NCBI GenBank assembly: GCA_903916595.1
Contig: CAIWXI010000031.1
Coordinates: 62,001 to 126,000 of the forward strand
Direction: 5' to 3'
Length of the DNA stretch: 64,000 nucleotides
DNA from: an uncultured Bacteroidales bacterium
Lineage (GTDB): Bacteria; Bacteroidota; Bacteroidia; Bacteroidales; FEN-979
This document shows positions 33,990 through 44,800 of this stretch, in pieces (within the stretch, counting starts at the first letter, position 1; each line of letters opens with the position of its first letter). The position numbers were made by a program, and so were the translations under genes. The notes beneath the pieces were generated by a model. It was not told the origin of the DNA and ran no database searches. It saw only the letters and a program-made list of their open reading frames with translations.

Positions 33990-34721
33990 ATGTTCACGCT
34001 GTTTAAAAAAGAGATCAACGGTTTTCTGAGTTCACTCATTGGCTATATCGTTATCGTGGTTTTCCTGCTGATGACGGGCCTTTTTCTCTGGGTGTTTCCA
34101 ATGCAGTTCAATATCCTCGACTATGGCTATGCCAATCTCGACGGGCTGTTCATCCTGGGTCCCTTCGTTTTCCTTTTTCTGATTCCGGCCATCACTATGC
34201 GTTCCTTTGCCGATGAAAAGAAAAGCGGCACTCTGGAATTGCTGATGACCCAGCCCCTCACTGACCTTCAGATCATATTTGCCAAATTTTTTGCTGGACT
34301 CGCCCTGGTGATCTTCTCTCTTTTACCAACCCTGGTATACTTTTTCTCTGTATATAAGCTTGGAATGCCTCCGGGAAACCTTGATTCAGGCGGCATCTGG
34401 GGTTCTTACACAGGACTGATGTTTCTTGGTATGAGCTTCGTGGCGATCGGGATATTCGCATCGTCGCTTACCGATAACCAGGTAGTTGCCTTCGTGCTTT
34501 CACTCATCATCTGCTTCTTTCTGTATCTCGGATTTGATTTCATGTATACCTTCATCCTTTCAGGTAAAATTGGCCTGATGGTGCAAAACCTGGGTCTGAA
34601 TGCGCATTATTCTTCCATGAGCCGGGGTGTGATCGATACCCGCGACCTGATCTACTTCCTGAGTGTTACAGCCTTCTTCGTATTTCTCACTAAACTCTCG
34701 CTCGAGAGCAGAAAATGGTAG
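33990..34721 (+). CDS. gldF: gliding-associated ABC transporter permease GldF
   Basis: A 243-residue inner-membrane protein of the ABC-2 type with six hydrophobic segments and the family features MFTLFKKEINGFLSSLIGYIV, ITMRSFADEKKSGTLELLMTQPLTD (about 68-93). GldF works with GldA (ATPase) and GldG in gliding bacteria. In non-gliding Bacteroidota the gldFG pair is also kept. The gene is separated from gldG by three bases, so they are one operon. gldA is not in view. Confidence 0.88.
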   Translation: MFTLFKKEINGFLSSLIGYIVIVVFLLMTGLFLWVFPMQFNILDYGYANLDGLFILGPFVFLFLIPAITMRSFADEKKSGTLELLMTQPLTDLQIIFAKFFAGLALVIFSLLPTLVYFFSVYKLGMPPGNLDSGGIWGSYTGLMFLGMSFVAIGIFASSLTDNQVVAFVLSLIICFFLYLGFDFMYTFILSGKIGLMVQNLGLNAHYSSMSRGVIDTRDLIYFLSVTAFFVFLTKLSLESRKW

Positions 34722-34724
34722 GTT

Positions 34725-36482
34725 ATGGAGAACGTGAACGTTAGGAAAAGGAATATCAAAAGGAGCAACATCATTCAGTTGCTTCTTGTGTTGCTTACCA
34801 TCATCCTGGTTAATATTATCTCTGGCTTTCTTTTTACACGTGTTGATTTGACTTCCGAGAAGCGTTATTCCCTGGCCCCCGCAACAAAAAAAGTGATCAG
34901 GAAGCTGGATGATGTGATGTTCTTCAAGGTTTATCTTTCGGGCGACCTGCCTCCCGCCTTCCAGCGTCTGGCTAATGAAACCAGGGAGATGCTTGATGAG
35001 TTCAGGGCTAATAGCAACTTCGTGCAGTACCAGTTTGTGGATCTCTCGGCCATAAGCGACGAAAAGGACAGGAATTTTGCCTACCGCAACCTTGTGGAGA
35101 AAGGCCTTCAGCCAACAACATTAAGAGTAAATAAGAAAGGACAATCGTCGCAACTGGTAATATTCCCAGGCGCTATCGTGACTTACCGTGGCCATGAGAC
35201 CGCGGTTCAGCTGCTTTCAGGCTCCAATCAGGGAGAAGATCCCAATCTGGTACTGAACAATTCGGTTCAGGCTCTCGAATATAATCTGGCCAGCGGAATA
35301 GAAGCTCTTACCCGAATTTCAAAACCGAGGATCGCGATTCTTCAAGGTCAGGGCGAGCTGTCGGAAATGGAGACCTTCGACCTTGAAAAGGCCCTCTCTC
35401 AGTTTTATAATGTTGACCGGGTAACGATAGATCATAAAATCAATGCCCTGTCTATCAGGGTAAAACTGGATTCGCTTCACGACAGGCTGGCCAACAAATA
35501 CAAAGCTTTGATCATTGCCAAGCCCTCGAAGCCCTTTGATGAGAAGGATAAATTCCTGATCGACCAGTTCATCATGAGGGGTGGTAAAACGCTCTGGCTT
35601 ATCGACCCGGTTTACACTCCCTGGGACAGCCTTGAGAAATACAATTCCACCATGGGGATTGCCAATGATATTAATCTTGAAGACATGCTCTATACCTATG
35701 GAGCCCGACTGAATACCAACCTGGTAATGGACCTGAACGCGGTGCCCATCCCGCTGAAGACAGGTCAGATCGGCAACCAGCCGCAGTTCACTTTCTTCCG
35801 GTGGTTTTATTTCCCTCTTCTTACTCCAACCATCAATCATCCCATTGTTCATGGCCTGAATGCTATCAAAAGTGAGTTTATCAGTACCATCGACACAGTG
35901 GAAGCGCCGGGTATAAAGAAACAGGTAATTCTTACTACTTCCCCTTATGCGCTGACTGTTAATGCGCCTGCTCTTGTAGAACTGGAAATACTTAAACAGC
36001 AGCCCGATGAGCGGCTTTTTACCAGGGGTCCTTTCCCAGTCGCTGTGCTGCTTGAAGGCGAATTCATGTCGTCATACCTTTACAGAATCCCACCTGAACT
36101 GGCCGCGAACAAAGAACTTGAGTTTAAAAAGAAGAGTAAGCCCACAAAAATGATTATCGTGGGCGATGGCGATATTGTAAAGAACCAGTTCAACATAAAA
36201 AAGGGTTATCCCCTGCCGATGGGATATGATCAATGGACTCAGGAGACTTTCGGAAACCGGGATTTCATCCTGAATGCCATGAATTTCCTTTGCGATGAAA
36301 CAGGCCTGATCACAGTGCGTTCACGGGAACTGAAAATGCGGCTTCTCGATATGAAAAAAGTAGAGAAGGAGGGCTTGTTCTGGAAGCTTCTTAACCTGAT
36401 TCTGCCCGTGCTCGTGATCCTTGCTTTTGCCTTGCTCATGTTACGTATACGGCGGATGAGGTTCGCCCGTAAATCCAAATAA
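34725..36482 (+). CDS. gldG: gliding-associated ABC transporter substrate-binding protein GldG
   Basis: A 585-residue protein with one N-terminal membrane helix (about 14-36, IIQLLLVLLTIILVNIISGF), the periplasmic ABC_transp_aux domain (about 45-530, including DLTSEKRYSLAPATKK) and a C-terminal membrane helix (about 553-575). It is anchored at both ends in the inner membrane. It follows gldF directly. GldFG is needed for gliding in Flavobacterium, though the substrate is not known. Confidence 0.88.
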   Translation: MENVNVRKRNIKRSNIIQLLLVLLTIILVNIISGFLFTRVDLTSEKRYSLAPATKKVIRKLDDVMFFKVYLSGDLPPAFQRLANETREMLDEFRANSNFVQYQFVDLSAISDEKDRNFAYRNLVEKGLQPTTLRVNKKGQSSQLVIFPGAIVTYRGHETAVQLLSGSNQGEDPNLVLNNSVQALEYNLASGIEALTRISKPRIAILQGQGELSEMETFDLEKALSQFYNVDRVTIDHKINALSIRVKLDSLHDRLANKYKALIIAKPSKPFDEKDKFLIDQFIMRGGKTLWLIDPVYTPWDSLEKYNSTMGIANDINLEDMLYTYGARLNTNLVMDLNAVPIPLKTGQIGNQPQFTFFRWFYFPLLTPTINHPIVHGLNAIKSEFISTIDTVEAPGIKKQVILTTSPYALTVNAPALVELEILKQQPDERLFTRGPFPVAVLLEGEFMSSYLYRIPPELAANKELEFKKKSKPTKMIIVGDGDIVKNQFNIKKGYPLPMGYDQWTQETFGNRDFILNAMNFLCDETGLITVRSRELKMRLLDMKKVEKEGLFWKLLNLILPVLVILAFALLMLRIRRMRFARKSK

Positions 36483-36502
36483 CCACAATATTTGTTCAGG
36501 AT

Positions 36503-37588
36503 ATGAAAAAGAATAAATACATCCTTTTACTTGTAATTCTGCTGGCTGTTGCCGCACTTATCCTTTTTCTGACCAATTCCACAACCACATTCAGGAGCTC
36601 GACCAGCGACTTCGCCGTGTCCGACACATCTATCGTCACGAAGATATTCATGGCCGACAAAAACAATAATTCGGTTAAACTCTCGAGGAAAGAAACCGGC
36701 TCGTGGGTGCTTGACGACAGCTACGCTGCACTTAAATTCAATGTCGATCTGATGCTTAAAACCATGGCCGATATTCAGGTGAAGGCGCCGGTTGCTCTTG
36801 CTGCGCACAATACCATTGTAAAGCACCTGGCTGTAAATGGTGTAAAAGTGGAGATCTATCAGATGGTTTACCGGATCGATGTGATGGGGATCAGGCTGTT
36901 TCCGCATGAGAAGCTCACCAAGGTATATTATATCGGAGGCGCTACACCAGATAACCAGGCAAGTTACGCTCTGATGGAAAATTCGGAAGAACCTTTTGTA
37001 ATTTATCTTCCGGGCCTCAGAGGATTCGTCACCCCTCGCTATAGCACCATTGAACGCTACTGGAGGGATCTCACGGTATTCAGAACCGACATTGAGGCAA
37101 TCAGGTCGGCGAAACTGGAGGTGCCCGGGAATCCCGAATATTCCTTTGAGGTTCAGCTGGATAAAGGAAGGCTTAGAAGGTTTACTTCGCTTATCGACAA
37201 CAAACAGTTGCCCGGGCTTGATACAGCTAAAGTCCTGAATTTTCTCTCAGGATTCAGGAATGTGAATTTTGAGACTTTTCTGAACGACATGGACAAGCAT
37301 ATTAAGGATTCGGTTCTCAGTTCCACTCCTTTCATAATTATCTCGCTTACCGATACACTGAATAAAACAACCATCGTCAAGACATACCATAAACCCAACC
37401 TGTTCGGGCAGAAGGATTACCAGGGCCGGGTTTTGCCTTACGATCCCGACCGCCTCTACGCATTGGTAAACGACGGTAAGGATTTCGTGCTCATACAATA
37501 TTTTGCTTTCAATAAGATTTTAAGGCCGAAACCATACTTCCTTAAGGGTTTTAAGATGCCCGGGACCCAGCCTGAGGGGGCATATTAA
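36503..37588 (+). CDS. DUF4340 domain-containing membrane-anchored protein
   Basis: A 361-residue protein with an N-terminal membrane helix (about 5-25) and a periplasmic beta-rich region with repeated Leu/Ile/Val patches (KIFMADKNNNSVKLSRKE, GSWVLDD). This is the plan of DUF4340 proteins, which commonly follow gldG-like ABC auxiliary genes. It starts 20 bases after gldG, so it belongs to the same operon and probably to the same complex. No catalytic motif is visible. Confidence 0.72.
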   Translation: MKKNKYILLLVILLAVAALILFLTNSTTTFRSSTSDFAVSDTSIVTKIFMADKNNNSVKLSRKETGSWVLDDSYAALKFNVDLMLKTMADIQVKAPVALAAHNTIVKHLAVNGVKVEIYQMVYRIDVMGIRLFPHEKLTKVYYIGGATPDNQASYALMENSEEPFVIYLPGLRGFVTPRYSTIERYWRDLTVFRTDIEAIRSAKLEVPGNPEYSFEVQLDKGRLRRFTSLIDNKQLPGLDTAKVLNFLSGFRNVNFETFLNDMDKHIKDSVLSSTPFIIISLTDTLNKTTIVKTYHKPNLFGQKDYQGRVLPYDPDRLYALVNDGKDFVLIQYFAFNKILRPKPYFLKGFKMPGTQPEGAY

Positions 37589-37626
37589 AACGAAGTACGC
37601 ATCCTGATCAGATAAACAAGGCGGAA

Positions 37627-38844
37627 ATGAGAATTCTAATCCTCACTCAGTATTTCATTCCCGAGACAGGAGCTCCACAGAGCAGGCTGCTGCAATGGGC
37701 TAAGCAGCTCAGTAAAAAAGGTGCGACAGTAGAGGTCCTCACGGCCATGCCTAATTATCCCGAGATGAAGATTCACCCGGCTTACAGGGGGAAATTCAGC
37801 CTCACCGAAGAGATCGGGGGTATAAAGATCCACCGGGCCTGGATATATACAGGTTCGGGCAAAGGCATTCTGCCGAGGCTTGTCAACTATTTCAGCTTTG
37901 TCTTTACTTCCCTGCTAATGGGAATGTTCGGCACCGGAAAATTTGATTATGTGTTTTGCGAGTCCCCCCCCTTGTTCCTGGGGATCACTGCGTATATATT
38001 AAAAGTCATCAAAGGAGCCCGCCTTATTTTCAACGTTTCAGACCTCTGGCCCGAAAGTGCGGAAAAACTCGGACTGGTAACCAACCGTTACTTTCTTGGT
38101 ATGGCAGCTTATCTCGAGAGGTTCCTTTACCGCAAATCGTTTCTGATCACGGGCCAGACCAGGGGTATTGTCAGTAACATTACCTCGAGGTTCCCCCAAA
38201 AAAATGTGTTCTGGTTTAAAAACGGAGCCGATGCAGCAGAATTGGAATCTATTGAAAACGACCCCTGCCTGAGAGAGAAACTGGGATTCAATGCCGATGA
38301 CTTCCTTTTGCTATATGCAGGTATACTTGGGCATGCCCAGGGACTGGAGGTTCTGCTTCAGGCTGCAAAACAACTCAGTTCAAAGCCTGCAATCAAATTC
38401 CTGATCATGGGAAGCGGCCCCGAAAAAGAGAAACTGGTGAGGATGAAAGAAGCCGAAAGTCTCGGCAATGTGTTTTTTTTTGACAGCAGGCCGAAAACAG
38501 AAGTCATCCCGTATATCCATGCTTCTGATGCCGCCTTGATTCCGCTAAAACGGCTTGATCTTTTTAAAGGTGCGATACCTTCGAAAATATTCGAGAACCT
38601 GGCCCTGAAGAAACCCATACTGCTTGGTGTTGAAGGAGAAGCCAAAGAACTCCTTATCGAAACAGGTAAAGCCGGCCTTGCATTTGTACCCGAAGATGCT
38701 GCCGATCTCACTTCAAGAGTATTATATATGTACACCCATCCGCAGGAAAGAAAGCAATTTGGGATCAACGGATACGAGTATCTGCAAAAAGAATTCAATC
38801 CCGAAATCATTGTAAATGAATTCTGGAACCTCATCAATGCGTAA
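37627..38844 (+). CDS. glycosyltransferase family 4 (WbuB-like)
   Basis: A 405-residue GT-B enzyme with start MRILILTQYFIPETGAPQSRL, the inner-leaflet segment IFNVSDLWPESAEKLGL (about 137-153) and the donor-site region LKRLDLFKGAIPSKIFENLALKKPILLG (about 308-336), which match the WbuB/GT4 group of O-antigen and capsule transferases. It is likely to extend a lipid-linked surface glycan in the cytoplasm. The next gene, an O-antigen-ligase-like protein, overlaps its end by eight bases. Confidence 0.87.
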   Translation: MRILILTQYFIPETGAPQSRLLQWAKQLSKKGATVEVLTAMPNYPEMKIHPAYRGKFSLTEEIGGIKIHRAWIYTGSGKGILPRLVNYFSFVFTSLLMGMFGTGKFDYVFCESPPLFLGITAYILKVIKGARLIFNVSDLWPESAEKLGLVTNRYFLGMAAYLERFLYRKSFLITGQTRGIVSNITSRFPQKNVFWFKNGADAAELESIENDPCLREKLGFNADDFLLLYAGILGHAQGLEVLLQAAKQLSSKPAIKFLIMGSGPEKEKLVRMKEAESLGNVFFFDSRPKTEVIPYIHASDAALIPLKRLDLFKGAIPSKIFENLALKKPILLGVEGEAKELLIETGKAGLAFVPEDAADLTSRVLYMYTHPQERKQFGINGYEYLQKEFNPEIIVNEFWNLINA

Positions 38845-40132
38845 AAAGATACATCAGCAGATTTTCTGGTACTGCAACCTGGGCATTGCATTCATGCTCC
38901 CGGTTTGGGGTAAACTCGTGCCAACCATCATCGCGATCCTCATTCTGAACTGGCTGATCTCAGGTGATTATATACGAACAGTACCCACGCTTTTCAAGAA
39001 TAAGAGCAGAAGAAACACTTTGCTGTTCGCGGGTTTATATGTGCTGTATCTTCTGGGCTTGCTGAATACCAGCGATTTTATTTATGCGCGCTTCGACCTG
39101 GAAGTTAAGCTGTCGCTGTTAATTTTTCCTCTTGTTTTCGCTACCGCGGATGTCGGATTCCTTAATGCAAAGCATCTGAGGCTTTTAATGCAGGTCTACC
39201 TTGGCGGATGTCTGCTCGGTTCTTTGCTGCTTCTTGGTCATGCATTTACACTCTGGAGGGATGGAGTGGAAGGGGCATTTTATTATATGAAGCTGAGCTG
39301 GTATGTTCATTCAACTTATTTCGCAATGTACCTGAATTTCGCAATAGCATTCATCATCACCGAACTTCTCACGCATCACGTGACACGTGTCACGCATCAC
39401 GTGTCACGCATCACGCATCAACTGACACGTATCGCGCATCACCTGACACGTATCACGCATCACCTGACACGTATCACGTACTGTGTTCTTCTGGCCTGGT
39501 TTTTCGTCTTTATTTTTCTTTTAAGTTCCAAGATGGGTCTGATCAGTATGGGTTTGATCGCTACCCTGGGTGCGGCAGAACTTATATTCAGACAGAAGAA
39601 AATTTTTCTCGGGCTTGGACTGCTAATCCTTTTTATGATGTGCATGAGAGCCGGGCTCCATGTGTTTTCCGGTACCTCAGCAAGGGTAGTTCATAGCACC
39701 GAAACACTTACCGGAAGCGCTCCCCCTGAAACATCCAAAAGCACATCAGACCGTGTTGAAATATGGAAAGCATCATTAGGGATAATAAAATCTAACCTGC
39801 TTACAGGAGTCGGAACCGGCGATGTCAAAGATATTCTGATAGCTAAGTACAAAGAAAAAAACATAGAAGGAGCCCTGGAATATAAACTGAATGCGCATAA
39901 CCAGTACATCCAGACTTTTATCACGCTTGGCCTTCCGGGAATTGTAACACTTCTTCTGATGCTGATACTTCCGATGATATTAGCATACCGCGGCCGGTAT
40001 CTTCTCTATTTCGTATTCCTCCTGCTTTTCGCAATCAACATACTCACAGAATCCATGTTCGAAACCCAGGCGGGCGTTGTTTGGTATGCGTTTTTCAACG
40101 TTATCCTATTTGTTACACATCGTGATTCGTGA
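38837..40132 (+). CDS. O-antigen ligase/polymerase-like membrane protein with repeat-derived insert
   Basis: A 431-residue inner-membrane protein with about 11 hydrophobic segments and the Wzy_C region (KASLGIIKSNLLTGVGTGDVK, NAHNQYIQTFITLGLPGI, about 312-370). Such proteins join O-antigen or other glycan to lipid A or polymerise it. Residues about 179-216, between two membrane segments, are five heptapeptides of type THHLTRI coded by the heptad array 39370-39481. Relatives have no such stretch, and it lies at a membrane loop. The start ATG at 38837 overlaps the previous gene by eight bases. The last residues (HRDS) and stop lie in a second repeat. Confidence 0.85.
   Translation: MRKKIHQQIFWYCNLGIAFMLPVWGKLVPTIIAILILNWLISGDYIRTVPTLFKNKSRRNTLLFAGLYVLYLLGLLNTSDFIYARFDLEVKLSLLIFPLVFATADVGFLNAKHLRLLMQVYLGGCLLGSLLLLGHAFTLWRDGVEGAFYYMKLSWYVHSTYFAMYLNFAIAFIITELLTHHVTRVTHHVSRITHQLTRIAHHLTRITHHLTRITYCVLLAWFFVFIFLLSSKMGLISMGLIATLGAAELIFRQKKIFLGLGLLILFMMCMRAGLHVFSGTSARVVHSTETLTGSAPPETSKSTSDRVEIWKASLGIIKSNLLTGVGTGDVKDILIAKYKEKNIEGALEYKLNAHNQYIQTFITLGLPGIVTLLLMLILPMILAYRGRYLLYFVFLLLFAINILTESMFETQAGVVWYAFFNVILFVTHRDS
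39370..39481. repeat. heptad array inside the O-antigen-ligase-like gene, 16 copies
   Basis: Sixteen contiguous 7-base units built from CACGCAT, CACGTGA, CACGTGT, CACGTAT and CACCTGA. Three units make 21 bases, so the peptide repeats with a 7-residue period (THHLTRI-like). No stop appears in the used frame. Confidence 0.93.
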
Positions 40133-40148
40133 CTCGTATCACGTATCA
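40121..40148. repeat. heptad array CGTGATT/CGTATCA, 4 copies
   Basis: Four 7-base units over the stop codon of the O-antigen-ligase-like gene. The first two are roughly inverted to the last two. The bases resemble the array inside the same gene. It runs into the terminator. Confidence 0.8.
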
Positions 40149-40150
40149 CG

Positions 40151-40180
40151 AAAAAAAGGCGCTTTCGGGCGCCTTTTTTT
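40151..40180. terminator. bidirectional rho-independent terminator
   Basis: A7, stem GGCGC / GCGCC with loop TTTCG, T7, symmetric and so working for the ligase gene and for gdhA from the other side. Confidence 0.93.
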
Positions 40181-40203
40181 GAATCACAATGAACATCTGG
40201 TAG

Positions 40204-41574
<1,371 letters not shown>

Positions 41575-41610
41575 TTAATGTATGAATGTTAATAGTTTCA
41601 CAATAATTCA

Positions 41611-41618
41611 CAAATGTA
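41611..41618 (-). promoter_or_regulatory. -7 element TACATTTG for gdhA
   Basis: Fits TAnnTTTG on the minus strand, 51 bases before the gdhA ATG. The rest of the 41560-41814 gap shows no gene, only a short hairpin GCTTC-AAAAGT-GAAGC near 41760. Confidence 0.35.
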
Positions 41619-41785
41619 AGAGCCTCTTCAACCCGAAATCCTCCGAAAAAAAATAAAAACAATTATTTTTTAATAAAACAGTCTGTTTACTTAGTAACGG
41701 TAAGTGAAACACGTACCGCCGGTAAGGATATTCCGTAAAGTGCTAAAATTGCGGGTTTCGCTTCAAAAGTGAAGCAGGATTTCTC

Positions 41786-41793
41786 TAACTTTG
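41786..41793 (+). promoter_or_regulatory. -7 element TAACTTTG for the 41815-55510 block
   Basis: Consensus match 21 bases before the ATG at 41815. It overlaps an upstream in-frame TTG (41791), which argues against that TTG as start. Confidence 0.4.
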
Positions 41794-41814
41794 AGCGTTT
41801 ATATCAGGCAATTT

Positions 41815-44800
41815 ATGACTGGACCGGGGAGAGAGAAAAAAGACATCAGGGCTGAGAATATCGATCTCGACAGGTTGGTATACGATAACAAGGAAAGGCT
41901 TAAAGAGCTTGCCGCTTTGAACGCCACCACCGCTATCCTGAAGAAAAACAAGTCGGTCCAGGAGACCCTTTTCGAAATCTGCAATATAATACCTACTGCC
42001 TGGCAGTATCCTGAATTTACTGTAGCCAGGATAAGGTATGATGAAATGGAGCTGACAACCCTTGTGTTTAGCGAAACGCAGTGGTCTCAGAAGCAGGAAT
42101 TTGACAGTATTGACGGTTTAAATGGCACGATTGAGGTTTTTTATACAAAAGAATTTTCAATTCATGATGAAGGCCCTTTCCTGAAGGAAGAGAGGAACCT
42201 GATTATGAACATTGCCAGTCTCATCGAAGGCTTTCTTAACGGTGTAAAGGGCCGCGAGGGCAGATATATAACCAGGGAAAGGCTGAAGGAACTTTCGGCT
42301 ATCAACCAGACTACGAACATCCTGAGGGCCGGCAAGCCGGTAGAAGAAGCCCTTCACCAGATATGCATGATACTGCCATCGGCCTGGCAGTTCCCGGAAT
42401 ATGCCGTATGTCATATTCAATATGGTAAACTCGATATCAAATCGCAGAATTTTCAGGAAACAAAATGGTGCCAGAGGCAGTTGTTCGAGACGATCGACAA
42501 CCAGGCGGGGTCAATCGAAGTGTATTACCTTAAGGCGTTTCCCCTTGCCTTTGAGGGGCCGTTCCTGGAGGAAGAACGGTATCTGATCATCAACCTTGCC
42601 AACCTTATCACCGGGTATCTAAACAGTGTGAAGGGTAAAGCGATTTTACGCAAAAGCGGGATTTCCGGTGACCGTGGTACAAAACAGATATCGGAACAGG
42701 AAACAAAAGCCAGCCGCAAGTTGCTGCAGACTTTTCTAAACAGGATGAACTACAACCGCGACCTGTACCACGACCTGATGCCGTTTAAGGTAAGGGAGAT
42801 TTTGCTGGTTGCAAATCTATACGACGCTTACAGTATTGAGAAGGAAGGCCGGTTTTCGGAACATGTGCTGGGAGAGTTTTACCAGCTCAGTCTTTCTACC
42901 ATGCCCAGGATCACCGGGGTTTCCAGCACTGAAGAGGTGATGGAACAGCTTGGCTCTAAACATTACGATCTCGTAATAATTATGATGGGCGTAGATAAGC
43001 AGTTCCCTGTCGAATTAAGTAAAAAAATCAAGGATCTGTACCAGTATATACCGGTTTTCCTTCTTTTGAACAGCAATACCGATATCGCAATCTTTGACAA
43101 CACGCCCGAAAGGTTAACATGGATCGACAGGCTGTTTGTCTGGAATGGTGATTCCAAAATATTTTTTGCCATCATCAATTATCTGGAAGACAAAGTGAAT
43201 GTTGAGAACGACACCACCATCGGGATGGTGAGGGTTATTCTGCTGGTTGAGGATTCCCCAACGTATTATTCACTTTACCTGCCAATGTTATATAACATTG
43301 TTCTGGAGCAGACCAAAACTATTATTGAAGATGTGACTACCGATGAGCTGTATCGCATATTGCGGCTCAAAGCCAGACCTAAGATCCTGCTTGCTTCTAC
43401 CTATGAAGAGGCTCTGTACATCTTTAATAAATATAAGGAATTTATTCTGTGCCTGATTTCCGATGTGAGGTTTAAGAAGGATGGCCGGATGAATGATACC
43501 GCTGGTTTCAGCCTGGTGAAACAGACCAGAAAAGAGCTGAAGGAACTTCCCATCATACTTCAGTCATCAGATAATCTGAACTCCCAAAAGGCTTACGAAC
43601 TGAAGACATCCTTCATCAATAAAAATTCAGAAACCCTGCTTGCCGATTTTCGCAGTTTTATCACACATTATCTCGGCTTTGGCAATTTCATATACCGCGA
43701 CACCGGTGGCAGTCAGATTGCTATTGCCAGATCGCTTAAGGAGTTTGAGGAATTTTTGAAGACCATACCCGAGGAATCGCTTTTGTATCATGCCCGCAAG
43801 GATCATTTTTCGCTATGGCTGATGGCCAGGGGAGAGGTACAGGCCGCTAAAATACTCAACCCGGCCAAGGTCACCGATTTCAAGAACCCCTCTGACCTGA
43901 GGGAATACCTGATCACCGTGATTCAGCATTTCCGCAATGAGCAGAATGTGGGAAAAGTAATTCCCTTTGAGGAAGCTGCAATAACCGACGAACGCAATAT
44001 TGTCGCTCTGACAGAAGGAGCGCTGGGAGGCAAAGGGAGGGGATTGGCTTTTGTAAATACACTCATCTACAATTACGATTTCTCGCAGATCATCCCGAAC
44101 ATCATCATACGAACCCCTAAAACATCTATCATAGGTACTGAGGAGTTTGAATATTTTCTCGACCGGAACAAGCTCAGGGAGCAGGCTATACTCGAGAACG
44201 ATTACAGCCTTCTCAGGCACAGGTTCAGAAGCGGCAAGCTTACCGAAACCCTGATACGTAAGCTGAAAGTAGTTATAAAATCTATCCGAAACCCTCTCGC
44301 GATACGTTCTTCGGGGCTTTTCGAGGACTCTCTGAACCAGCCTTTTGCCGGAATTTTCGAGACTTACCTCATTCCCAATAATCACCCCGATCCCAATGTA
44401 AGGCTGGAGCAGCTGATGGATGCCATCAAACTGGTTTATGCCTCCATTTATTCCCCTATTGCAAAAGGCTATATAGAAGCGGTGAATTACAGGATAGAGC
44501 AGGAAAAGATGGCCGTGGTGGTACAGGAAGTCGTCGGGCACCGATATGGGGATGTGTTTTATCCTCATATCAGCGGGGTTGCCCAATCGTACAATTATTA
44601 TCCTTTTGCCCATATGAAACCCGAGGAAGGCTTCGCCGTGATCGCTCTTGGTCTTGGCCGCTATGTTGTTGAAGGGGAGAAGGCATTTCGTTTTTCACCC
44701 AAATATCCTAATCTTGAGATCAATACGCCCAAAGACCAGTACAAAGGATCACAGCTGCATTTTTATGGAGTGGATCTGAAAAAGGAGAATGTGAACCTGC

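Noticed and set aside
39370..39481. Possible CRISPR array
   Set aside because: Units are only 7 or 8 bases long with no spacers of 25-40 bases, and no cas gene is in the window.
41791..41814. TTG start of the GAF/REC/PEP-binding protein
   Set aside because: The TTG lies inside the TAACTTTG promoter box; the ATG at 41815 is the better start.
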